Below are positions 14,238 through 19,927 of a stretch of DNA of 21,595 bases, one piece after another. This DNA comes from a virus: positions 1 to 21,595 of IMG/VR virus record IMGVR_UViG_3300020222_001218; one strand, 5' to 3'. The notes under the pieces were generated by a model. The model did not search any database, had not been told where the DNA came from, and saw nothing but the letters and a program-made list of their open reading frames with translations. The translations under genes and the position numbers were made by a program. How positions within the stretch are numbered: the stretch's first letter is position 1; the number at the start of each line of letters is the position of its first letter.

Positions 14238-15036
14238 ATAAACTAGAATTTTTTATCATTTTATATAATGTATCTCTTTGGTATTGATTAGTCAAGTATG
14301 GCTCAATTCGCAAAGAGTTTAAAGTATCAAGAATTTGGAAACAATCACTATCAATGTAAGAAGAATATCTCTGATAAAGATTGTCCCAAATAAATCTGTA
14401 AATTTGTTTGATTCTTAATGAATCTATTCTTTGAACTTTTAGACTCCAAAAGTAATAAAGATCTTGTTTTAATTTGACAAGATCGCAGATAAAACTATCA
14501 ACGTATGAATCTAAAAAATCAATGAAAAACAATCTGTTTCTATGGAACAGAATATTAGTAAAAGTTAAATCTCCATGACAGAATGTTTTTGGTGCAATAA
14601 TTGTTTTGTTGAGGAGATGATCCTTTAAAAACAAAACATAGTCTCTGTACTTTGTTTTACTTTCAAGAGAATTAAGTTTTTCTGTTATCTGATTATTAAT
14701 CTTATGATTCTTAGAACTTAAAATCAAAAAATCAAAATAAGAAAATAACGTCTCAATTACAAAATTAATATCAGTGATATTTGAAGTTGAAAAATATTCA
14801 CTAAAAGAAAGACCAGAAATATACTCCATATCAAAAAAATATATTTTATCTTTACTCACATTATATATTTTTGGAGTATTGATATTCTTTAAAATAAAGT
14901 TTGAAAATAAAACTTGCTTATCTATTTGTTTAGAAAGTCTAGAATTGTACTCATCCGAAGATGAGTATTTTCTAATAAGTTGATTGTCAATCAACTCCAA
15001 TTTACAACCAGATAATCCATTATCTAATTTTTTCAT
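14197..15036 (-). CDS. APH-type kinase (phosphotransferase family)
   Basis: A 279-residue protein with the aminoglycoside/choline kinase fold. HGDLTFTNIL at 154-163 gives the catalytic Asp156 and the metal-binding Asn161, and FFIDFLD at about 170-176 gives the Asp of the DFG-like site. The N-terminal lobe is poorly conserved, as is usual. In capsule and LPS loci such kinases phosphorylate small molecules such as choline before nucleotidyl transfer. Here the next gene is a nucleotidyltransferase, so a similar order is likely. Codons are more AT-rich than in neighbours (many Ile, Lys, Asn, Ser), which hints at a different origin. Confidence 0.75.
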   Translation of the reverse strand: MKKLDNGLSGCKLELIDNQLIRKYSSSDEYNSRLSKQIDKQVLFSNFILKNINTPKIYNVSKDKIYFFDMEYISGLSFSEYFSTSNITDINFVIETLFSYFDFLILSSKNHKINNQITEKLNSLESKTKYRDYVLFLKDHLLNKTIIAPKTFCHGDLTFTNILFHRNRLFFIDFLDSYVDSFICDLVKLKQDLYYFWSLKVQRIDSLRIKQIYRFIWDNLYQRYSSYIDSDCFQILDTLNSLRIEPYLTNQYQRDTLYKMIKNSSLYEKFNCSHGGKVF

Positions 15037-15749
15037 TTGTGATATTTGGAATTGTCCTTTGCAAGATGAACAATTTTTGGATCGAATTCACAATATCCAG
15101 CAAAGACTTCTGGATATGCATACTCTGGACCTAGGACATTTACAAGTTCTTTATTCTCAATAAAATATTTGTTGAGATGACTTTCATCATGCCAGACAGC
15201 GATTACATTACGCGATAGGTCATCCTTTGTTCTCCTATCAAGTTCTTTCCTCATATCAAGAACCTCAGGAACTTTTCCTCCCCAAAGACATCCTTGAAAA
15301 TAAACAGAGAAATCTGCATCATCTTCTACACATGCATTAGATAATGTATTAGTCTCCAATGATCCAGGGAATTTATTATGAGGTGGCATCTTTAAAAAAT
15401 GGCACGGATGATGAACGCCAAAGAGTGATTTTGTTTCATCAAAGAATTCTTCTGTTGTAATTTTATCTACAACAAGAGCATCAGCATCAATGAAAACAAA
15501 CCAATCATTCTTTTTAATTTCCTCTTCTGCTTTTTGAATGATTTCAAATCGATTCAGAGTAATAAATGGCCATTCAAGATGTTCCTGATGATATACCTTA
15601 ACGTCCTCAGGAAAATCACCTTCTCCATCAGTAAAGACTAAAAAGTTTTTTTCTACACCAGGTAAAAAATACTCATGAATGTTTTCATAGTATTTGGGAA
15701 GGAAATTTAAATACTTTCCTGTCCCCATAAAACAGATAGCAACTTTCAT
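15033..15749 (-). CDS. Glycosyltransferase family 6 (ABO blood-group type)
   Basis: A 238-residue enzyme with strong GT6 marks: FTDGEGDFPEDV, LEWPFITLNRFEII, DAD at 88-90 (FVFIDADALV), YFQGCLWGG at 150-158 and WHDESHLNKYF at 186-196, where Glu189 matches the active-site Glu of the ABO enzymes. GT6 enzymes transfer Gal or GalNAc in alpha-1,3 linkage to galactose, often when it carries an alpha-1,2-fucose. The DxD here is the metal-dependent form known from vertebrate members, whereas cellular bacterial ones usually have NxN. Start at ATG 15749, sharing a base with the preceding stop; an upstream frame to 15764 is less likely. Confidence 0.9.
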   Translation of the reverse strand: MKVAICFMGTGKYLNFLPKYYENIHEYFLPGVEKNFLVFTDGEGDFPEDVKVYHQEHLEWPFITLNRFEIIQKAEEEIKKNDWFVFIDADALVVDKITTEEFFDETKSLFGVHHPCHFLKMPPHNKFPGSLETNTLSNACVEDDADFSVYFQGCLWGGKVPEVLDMRKELDRRTKDDLSRNVIAVWHDESHLNKYFIENKELVNVLGPEYAYPEVFAGYCEFDPKIVHLAKDNSKYHK

Positions 15750-16555
15750 TAAATTACAATCCAATCAGGACAATAGAGATCTTTTGTATCAAGATGAGCA
15801 TTACTTGGACCAAACCAAACCTTAGGAGCAATTACTTTTTTAGAAGTTGATAACCATGCCCCCCACCAACTAAAAGTACTATTTGCAATAATATGTTCTT
15901 TGCAAAGAGACATTAGACATAGATCGACGTAACTATTATTACTCTCCGACACTAAGAATCTATCATCAGAGAATAATGATTGTTCTTTACACCAGTCAGG
16001 ATCGTCTGAAAAAATAATTACTGTTTTATCAGAATCAAATTGACGTAGAGCTTCCTTATAGTAGTCAAGACCAAGATTATGATGATTAGAAGAGTTAATC
16101 AAAAAATCACCTCTCCTGATATGTAAAGAAATTGGATCATTGACTTGCGATACCATCTCTTTACATGGTTTGAGTATTTCATCTTTAAAGGCGAAATCTT
16201 CTCTGATTTCATCTTCAATATGTTTGAAATATTTTTCAGTCTGGAAATACCCAACAAGATTCACCCAATCTGGGCATTCATCGAATATATCTTCATTAAA
16301 ATAAAATCCAGATTCTTGAACAAGTGGTCTTGATTCATCTATGGTTTGAAGATTCAATTCGCTTAGATTTTTAAGAACAAATGGTTGAAAAATTTCAATA
16401 CGCAATTTATTACCAAGAGAATCTATAACAACTTCTCTGTGATTAGGAATACAAAAGTTATAATTATTGTTTCTTGCTATTCCTTTGAGAGAAGCGTATT
16501 GAAACATCTGGTTTCCCAGTTGTCCCATTTTACCCAAAAAGTTAAATCCAATCAT
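15749..16555 (-). CDS. Glycosyltransferase family 11 (alpha-1,2-fucosyltransferase type)
   Basis: A 268-residue enzyme with all main GT11 marks: GQLGNQMFQYA at 11-21, HIRRGDF at 145-151 for the GDP-sugar, FSDD near 182-185 and NSTFSWWGAWL at 225-235. The family moves L-fucose from GDP-fucose to the O2 of a galactose. The gene before it makes a GDP-mannose 3,5-epimerase, whose product GDP-L-galactose differs from GDP-L-fucose only by a 6-hydroxyl, so L-galactose is a plausible donor sugar. The gene after it is a GT6 enzyme that commonly uses the product of such a step. ATGA and TAATG overlaps couple all three. Confidence 0.92.
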   Translation of the reverse strand: MIGFNFLGKMGQLGNQMFQYASLKGIARNNNYNFCIPNHREVVIDSLGNKLRIEIFQPFVLKNLSELNLQTIDESRPLVQESGFYFNEDIFDECPDWVNLVGYFQTEKYFKHIEDEIREDFAFKDEILKPCKEMVSQVNDPISLHIRRGDFLINSSNHHNLGLDYYKEALRQFDSDKTVIIFSDDPDWCKEQSLFSDDRFLVSESNNSYVDLCLMSLCKEHIIANSTFSWWGAWLSTSKKVIAPKVWFGPSNAHLDTKDLYCPDWIVI

Positions 16556-17607
16556 GATGTTTTTAATTCAATCTGCTCTACAATCCACTTATATGTTTTA
16601 CGAATTCCTTCTTCAAGAGTTTGAGAATAATCCCACCCTAGTTTTTCACGAATCAAATCATTATTTGAGTTGCGACCACGAACACCAAGAGGAGCATCAA
16701 GAATATGATTTTTCCCAACATTCTTACCAGCAACTTTTGCGGCAGTTTCTACAAGTTTATTGATAGTGACCATTTCTTCTGAACCAATATTCACTGGTCC
16801 AATAAAGTCACTCTCCATCATTCTGCGTGTTGCTTCGATGCATTCGTCAATGTACAGGAAGGAACGAGTCTGTAAACCATCTCCCCACACATCAATAGAT
16901 CCACCTTCCTCTGAAAGATATGCTACTTTACGACAGATTGCTGCTGGGGCTTTCTCCCGACCACCTTCCCAGGTTCCCTCTGGTCCGAAAATATTATGAT
17001 ATCTAGCAACACGTACAGGGATACCATAGTTACGATGATAAGCAAAGTAAAGGCGTTCCGAGAACAGTTTTTCCCAACCATATTCAGAATCTGGTGCTGC
17101 TGGATACGCGGATTCTTCACGACAGTCGGGATTATCTGGATCAAGTTGATTGTACTCTGGGTACATGCAAGCAGAACCAGAATAGAAAATTTTAGTCTTA
17201 TTTACTTCTTTGAAATCATTCAGTTGACGTTGTGCTTCAAGAACGTTTAGATTAATAGTCACTGAGTTATGCATAATATCTGCATCATTCTCGCCAGTAA
17301 ACACAAATCCTGCTCCACCCATATCAGCAGCAAACTGATAGATCTCATCAAAGGTCTCAATGTACCTACTAGGAACAAAGTTATAAAAATTGCGATAAGG
17401 ACCTTTGTATTGTAGAACTCTTTCTACAAAATTTAGATCTCGCAGATCACCAACAACAAATTCATGTGCTTCGCCCTCTGAAAACTCAGGAAATTTAAGA
17501 TCAACACCACGAACCCAATATCCTTCTGAGCGAAGTCTTTTTACCATATGACTTCCAATAAATCCACCAGCACCAAGCACAAGTGCTGTTTTCCTATAAT
17601 CACTCAT
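16552..17607 (-). CDS. GDP-mannose 3,5-epimerase-like enzyme (extended SDR)
   Basis: A 351-residue extended SDR close to the plant GDP-mannose 3',5'-epimerase. Marks: LGAGGFIGSH at 11-20 for NAD, QFAADMGGAGFV at 91-102, YSGSACMYPE with Cys147, EYGWEKL with Tyr176 and Lys180, FGPEGTWEGGREKAPAA with Lys219, and DGLQTRSFLYIDECIE. The Arabidopsis enzyme uses Cys145, Tyr174, Lys178 and Lys217; all four are present here at a constant offset of two. It would convert GDP-D-mannose to GDP-L-galactose and GDP-L-gulose. First gene of the seventeen-gene operon, about 19 bases downstream of the predicted transcription start. GDP-mannose must come from the host, as no mannose gene is seen here. Confidence 0.9.
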   Translation of the reverse strand: MSDYRKTALVLGAGGFIGSHMVKRLRSEGYWVRGVDLKFPEFSEGEAHEFVVGDLRDLNFVERVLQYKGPYRNFYNFVPSRYIETFDEIYQFAADMGGAGFVFTGENDADIMHNSVTINLNVLEAQRQLNDFKEVNKTKIFYSGSACMYPEYNQLDPDNPDCREESAYPAAPDSEYGWEKLFSERLYFAYHRNYGIPVRVARYHNIFGPEGTWEGGREKAPAAICRKVAYLSEEGGSIDVWGDGLQTRSFLYIDECIEATRRMMESDFIGPVNIGSEEMVTINKLVETAAKVAGKNVGKNHILDAPLGVRGRNSNNDLIREKLGWDYSQTLEEGIRKTYKWIVEQIELKTS

Positions 17608-17632
17608 AGATTATTCTAAATTCCCTCTATAT

Positions 17633-17661
17633 ATGATACAAAAAAAGGAGGTTGTTGTCAA
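17633..17661 (-). promoter_or_regulatory. Sigma70 promoter of the glycosylation operon
   Basis: Minus strand TTGACA (17656-17661), 17-base spacer, TATCAT (17633-17638). It is the only promoter I can see for the 13 kb operon. The -35 box lies in the loop and right arm of the preceding terminator. Confidence 0.85.
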
Positions 17662-17666
17662 CCTCC
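17639..17666 (-). terminator. Intrinsic terminator in front of the glycosylation operon
   Basis: Minus strand GGAGGTTG / CAACCTCC with a four-base loop, then T7. It ends transcription of the small-gene unit upstream and overlaps the operon promoter. Confidence 0.88.
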
Positions 17667-17675
17667 CAAGCAATT

Positions 17676-17706
17676 CAGGCTCGCCGCCTGCCCTTTGACC
17701 AGGGCA
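17676..17706 (-). other. Two tandem hairpins downstream of a stop codon
   Basis: Minus strand TGCCCT / AGGGCA with loop GGTCAA (17689-17706), followed directly by CAGGC / GCCTG with loop GGCGA (17676-17690); the two share two bases. They lie between the stop at 17716 and the terminator. They may protect the RNA end or assist termination. Confidence 0.5.
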
Positions 17707-17715
17707 CTTTTTATG

Positions 17716-17922
17716 TCATTCCGAGACGGGTTGAGGAATCAGATCCTCGTATGCAGCGTCAACTGCTTTTTCAAAATCATGGTACGGTCCATGATTTACC
17801 TCATTATACACATAATAATATTTACCTTCAACTTCTAGGACATCAAAGTAAGTGATTACTTGATCACCAGTATCAAGGTCTTCAACAATTCTCATCCGTA
17901 CTGGATTAGTATCAAATTGCAT
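17716..17922 (-). CDS. Hypothetical 68-residue acidic protein
   Basis: A soluble, acidic protein. It has a beta-rich middle (DQVITYFDVLEVEGKYYYVY) and a C-terminal helix (DFEKAVDAAYEDLI). I recognise no family. The first ATG at 17922 has no good ribosome binding site; an internal ATG at 17895 (MRIVEDLD) is an alternative. It is the last gene of the unit that ends in the 17647-17706 hairpins. Confidence 0.65.
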   Translation of the reverse strand: MQFDTNPVRMRIVEDLDTGDQVITYFDVLEVEGKYYYVYNEVNHGPYHDFEKAVDAAYEDLIPQPVSE

Positions 17923-17957
17923 AGCATTAAAGGGTAAGTTGACTCCACCACTTGATT

Positions 17958-18185
17958 TTAAGAAACCAAGAAAAGTTGGGTTAATTTTGATATCTCGGTA
18001 ATACCAAAAAATACTATTAGAAATAGCACATCCCAGAGTTTGAGTTTGATTGCAAAAGGAATACCAAGAAGTCCTCCGATAAACTTAATGACCAAACCAT
18101 ATTTGAAACTTCCCCATAGCATGATTTGATAACCAAGCATAAGGAGAATGTTTCCAAGATATCGTAAGATACTAGATTTAGACAT
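17958..18185 (-). CDS. Small membrane protein, 75 residues
   Basis: Three hydrophobic stretches fill most of the chain: about residues 7-24 (LRYLGNILLMLGYQIMLW), 28-46 and 50-64 (DVLFLIVFFGI). Short charged Lys-containing turns separate them. It is probably an inner- or thylakoid-membrane protein. No family or ribosome binding site is recognised; the 49 bases before the start hold nothing I can name. Confidence 0.6.
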   Translation of the reverse strand: MSKSSILRYLGNILLMLGYQIMLWGSFKYGLVIKFIGGLLGIPFAIKLKLWDVLFLIVFFGITEISKLTQLFLVS

Positions 18186-18234
18186 AAGGGGTTTTTATCA
18201 CCGACCAGGGCTTAGTTTTGAGTCATAACCGAGA

Positions 18235-18489
18235 CTATTCTTCATCATCTCTCACATAGCAAGGAACTCTATCTGGATCTAACCATTTAGTATACTCGAA
18301 GTCCTCCATCGCTGTCATCAGTTGCATCTCATTATCGCAGTGATACATATCACGATAGCGACCAGTATAAGAATCTGCTTTTTGAATACGGCAATCAGGT
18401 TTACCGTTGATTTCTAGTGTTCCGACCTGCACATAACGATATGGAAACCGCTCCATTAGAACGGTTGGTTTCCTTACGACGTTCATCAT
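18235..18489 (-). CDS. Hypothetical 84-residue protein
   Basis: A soluble protein, MMNVVRKPTVLMERFPYRYV at the start, rich in Tyr, Asp, Arg and Met, with three cysteines. The end WLDPDRVPCYVRDDEE is acidic. Two neighbouring ATGs (18489 and 18486) both overlap the preceding stop, so coupled translation is likely whichever is used. No family recognised. Confidence 0.7.
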   Translation of the reverse strand: MMNVVRKPTVLMERFPYRYVQVGTLEINGKPDCRIQKADSYTGRYRDMYHCDNEMQLMTAMEDFEYTKWLDPDRVPCYVRDDEE

Positions 18490-18698
18490 GCTTCAACTAC
18501 CTCAATATCACTAGCGACATATTCCATGAGCATTTCATAATCATCCAGAGGATCACCAGAAAATACTACACCCTCGTTTTCATAGTAGCGACGAACCTTT
18601 TTGTAGAGTTTCGGATTCTTTACATCAAGGTAGAACTCGCCATTTGCGGCACTACGAAGAGTTTGAACGTCTTTCTTAAATTTTGCTGTGAGAGTCAT
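18486..18698 (-). CDS. Hypothetical 70-residue protein
   Basis: Begins MTLTAKFKKDVQTLRSAANG: a basic first half and an acidic second half ending SDIEVVEA. It is probably a small mixed helix-strand fold, with no cysteine or membrane part. The start at ATG 18698 is chosen because the sigma70 promoter at 18721-18749 puts transcription start about 16 bases before it; the longer frame reaching 18749 would run through the promoter. First gene of a four-gene unit reaching to 17716. Confidence 0.72.
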   Translation of the reverse strand: MTLTAKFKKDVQTLRSAANGEFYLDVKNPKLYKKVRRYYENEGVVFSGDPLDDYEMLMEYVASDIEVVEA

Positions 18699-18720
18699 TG
18701 TTTTGAATGTTGACCTTAGT

Positions 18721-18749
18721 ATTATAAGGGTTTGACTCAGAGAAGTCAA
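18721..18749 (-). promoter_or_regulatory. Sigma70 promoter for the 18698-17716 gene unit
   Basis: Minus strand TTGACT (18744-18749), 17-base spacer, exact TATAAT (18721-18726). The -35 forms an inverted repeat with AGTCAA in the spacer. It lies 25 bases past the CAT tRNA. Confidence 0.82.
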
Positions 18750-18774
18750 TATGGACAGTAGAGTTTCTGTCTTA

Positions 18775-18847
18775 TGCAGGTTGTCGGTTACGATCCGACC
18801 TGTGCCGATTTATGAGATCGGTGCTTTCACCAGATAGCTAAACCTGC
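18775..18847 (-). tRNA. tRNA with CAT anticodon (Met or Ile2)
   Basis: A 73-base cloverleaf: acceptor GCAGGTT / AACCTGC, U8-A9, a D arm of three pairs, anticodon stem CCGAT / ATCGG, loop CTCATAA (anticodon CAT), variable loop of five, T stem GTCGG / CCGAC, discriminator A. The CCA end is not encoded. The T loop is ATCGTAA instead of TTCRANY, so the usual T54-A58 pair is lost. Sequence alone cannot tell elongator Met from Ile2, which is modified to read AUA. Confidence 0.78.
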
Positions 18848-18851
18848 AAGG

Positions 18852-18939
18852 TACGAGTGCCTGGATTCGAACCAGGTCAAAGCCGCTAATCTGGCGGAAA
18901 AGGTTTATAAGACCTCTCTGACTACCAAGTCTCACTCGC
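18852..18939 (-). tRNA. Class II tRNA, Leu-like, with odd anticodon loop
   Basis: An 88-base tRNA: acceptor GCGAGTG / CACTCGT with a G1-U72 pair, as in some Leu tRNAs, discriminator A, T arm CCTGG TTCGAAT CCAGG, and a long variable arm (CCGC / GCGG). That arm limits the type to Leu, Ser or Tyr, and Leu fits best. The anticodon loop reads CTTATAA, giving TAT in the normal place, which fits none of the three. The D region is about four bases shorter than in E. coli Leu tRNAs and position 8 is A. Only four bases separate it from the CAT tRNA. Confidence 0.7.
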
Positions 18940-18953
18940 TTGAATCCAAATTT

Positions 18954-18982
18954 ATAATAGCGGATTTGGAACGCTAGGTCAA
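18954..18982 (-). promoter_or_regulatory. Sigma70 promoter for the Leu-like and CAT tRNAs
   Basis: Minus strand TTGACC (18977-18982), 17-base spacer, TATTAT (18954-18959). Predicted start about eight bases before the tRNA. The -35 overlaps the stop codon of the antitoxin-like gene. Confidence 0.75.
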
Positions 18983-19203
18983 GAACCTTCTTCGTGGTCG
19001 GTGTGTATTCGTATCACATCGTCGTCCACGTTAGATTCTACTGCAAACTTTATGGTTTCGTTGTATGGAACAATCACTGCGTTTCTTTCTCCATCAGTAA
19101 TAATAAATGATTCACCATTTTCAACTCTTTCTATCAGAGTATCAAAATCTTCTTGAAACTCTTCGACTGTAAACTTTTGGAGATTTGAAAGTTCTGGATA
19201 CAT
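18979..19203 (-). CDS. Phd/YefM-type antitoxin-like protein without a toxin partner
   Basis: A 74-residue protein. FTVEEFQEDFDTLIERVENG followed by ESFIITDGERNAVIVPY matches the Phd/YefM pattern: a helix pair leading to a strand that ends in a polar turn and a conserved Val/Pro. Such antitoxins bind DNA as dimers and neutralise a paired toxin with their C-terminal tail; here the tail is acidic (NVDDDVIRIHTDHEEGS). No toxin-like gene lies next to it: tRNAs flank both sides. It may counter a host toxin or just regulate transcription. It is probably transcribed together with tRNA-Pro. No ribosome binding site is evident. Confidence 0.72.
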   Translation of the reverse strand: MYPELSNLQKFTVEEFQEDFDTLIERVENGESFIITDGERNAVIVPYNETIKFAVESNVDDDVIRIHTDHEEGS

Positions 19204-19227
19204 TTTTATAAAGCGAAGTTTTTATGA

Positions 19228-19299
19228 TCGGGGTGAGAGGGATCGAACCTCTGTCTTCTTGCTCCCAAAGCAAGCCGTCTACCGCTGACTTACACCCCG
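19228..19299 (-). tRNA. tRNA-Pro (TGG)
   Basis: A 72-base cloverleaf: acceptor CGGGGTG / CACCCCG, anticodon stem CTTGC / GCAAG, loop TTTGGGA (anticodon TGG), T arm AGAGG TTCGATC CCTCT, discriminator A, no encoded CCA. Its first ten bases overlap the end of a small gene. Confidence 0.93.
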
Positions 19300-19421
19300 T
19301 CAGCACCGTTATTTAGTTTGGTGTATGATATTATACCCATAATCGGAGCAACCGTCAAGCCTGCTCCACAAAGTCCCAACCATACTGGACTTGCTGCTAA
19401 AACTTCTATTAGGTGAAACAT
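19290..19421 (-). CDS. Small membrane protein, 43 residues, overlapping tRNA-Pro
   Basis: Starts MFHLIEVLAASPVWLGLCGA and continues hydrophobic to about residue 32, then a short polar end (TKLNNGADGV). One or two membrane helices. The ribosome binding site GGAGGGG lies six bases before the ATG, and the ATG shares a base with the preceding stop (TAATG). The last ten bases, with the stop, are also the start of tRNA-Pro, and the tRNA promoter lies inside the gene. Function unknown. Confidence 0.7.
   Translation of the reverse strand: MFHLIEVLAASPVWLGLCGAGLTVAPIMGIISYTKLNNGADGV
19330..19358 (-). promoter_or_regulatory. Sigma70 promoter for tRNA-Pro and the antitoxin-like gene
   Basis: Minus strand TTGACG (19353-19358), 17-base spacer, TATAAT (19330-19335). 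It lies wholly inside the 43-residue gene; transcription would start about 24 bases before the tRNA. Confidence 0.78.
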
Positions 19422-19642
19422 TAGTATCCCCTCCAAGTTTTAAATTCGTAGTAAAAGTATTGGTCTACACTAAAATTATCTAACGGGGCATTTTCTTCTC
19501 GATGTGCCCATTCAAGACAAAAATCTTTAATTTTATGATCGTTTAATGAATTGTGACCCCACATTCTAACAAAGGAAGATGCAGCAAATTGATACCTCTC
19601 CTTAATGTGCGGTTCCATTCCCCTTGTAATCGTTGGAATCAT
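19421..19642 (-). CDS. Hypothetical 73-residue protein
   Basis: Starts MIPTITRGMEPHIKERYQFA. Rich in Trp, Tyr, Phe and His, soluble, with FCLEWAHREENAP in the middle and YEFKTWRGY at the end. The ribosome binding site GGAGG sits five bases before ATG 19642 and is itself part of the overlapping gene upstream. Its stop shares a base with the next start. No family recognised. Confidence 0.75.
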   Translation of the reverse strand: MIPTITRGMEPHIKERYQFAASSFVRMWGHNSLNDHKIKDFCLEWAHREENAPLDNFSVDQYFYYEFKTWRGY

Positions 19643-19724
19643 AGTATCCTCCTCGTGTTCCGAAATAGAGTGTTGTCAAAACAAACGGAATTGAAACAAG
19701 TAAAAGTGCTTTTGCTAATAACAT
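19602..19724 (-). CDS. Small membrane protein, 40 residues
   Basis: Starts MLLAKALLLVSIPFVLTTLY, one membrane helix, followed by a polar tail FGTRGGYYDSNDYKGNGTAH. The helix-plus-GYYDS/NGTAH layout resembles short proteins I recall from other T4-like cyanophages, but I cannot verify that here. It overlaps the next gene by 41 bases in another frame and codes through that gene's binding site. No clear binding site of its own; it starts five bases after the previous stop, so re-initiation is likely. Confidence 0.6.
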   Translation of the reverse strand: MLLAKALLLVSIPFVLTTLYFGTRGGYYDSNDYKGNGTAH

Positions 19725-19728
19725 ATTT

Positions 19729-19821
19729 TTATTGTGGGTATGCGTGTGTGAGACTCCACCAGATCCAGAGTCCCATAATTGATCCGTAAAGAAGTGATGA
19801 AAAGAAAAGCGTCTTAAACAT
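19729..19821 (-). CDS. Small membrane protein, 30 residues
   Basis: MFKTLFFSSLLYGSIMGLWI begins a single membrane helix that ends in WWSLTHAYPQ. It overlaps the end of the gene before by eight bases. A GAGG lies about nine bases before the ATG. Size and shape resemble tiny photosystem or cytochrome subunits, but no named match is seen. Confidence 0.55.
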   Translation of the reverse strand: MFKTLFFSSLLYGSIMGLWIWWSLTHAYPQ

Positions 19822-19927
19822 CTTTCTCGTCCTCGTAAGTTGATGGTTCTTCAAAGAGTTCGTCTAACTTTTGTTGTAAAACTCTCTCTTGAAGTTCTTG
19901 CAAATCTTTTTCTGTTAAAACTATCAT
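19814..19927 (-). CDS. Small acidic helical protein, 37 residues
   Basis: MIVLTEKDLQELQERVLQQK begins one long amphipathic helix, followed by an acidic tail (LDELFEEPSTYEDEKDV). AGGA lies three bases before the ATG, and the ATG overlaps the preceding stop by four bases (ATGA). Could be a short binding peptide; function unknown. Confidence 0.6.
   Translation of the reverse strand: MIVLTEKDLQELQERVLQQKLDELFEEPSTYEDEKDV

Noticed and set aside
18750-18774. Hairpin GACAG / CTGTC after the CAT tRNA as a terminator
   Set aside because: Five pairs with an eight-base loop and no T-run; too weak to call.
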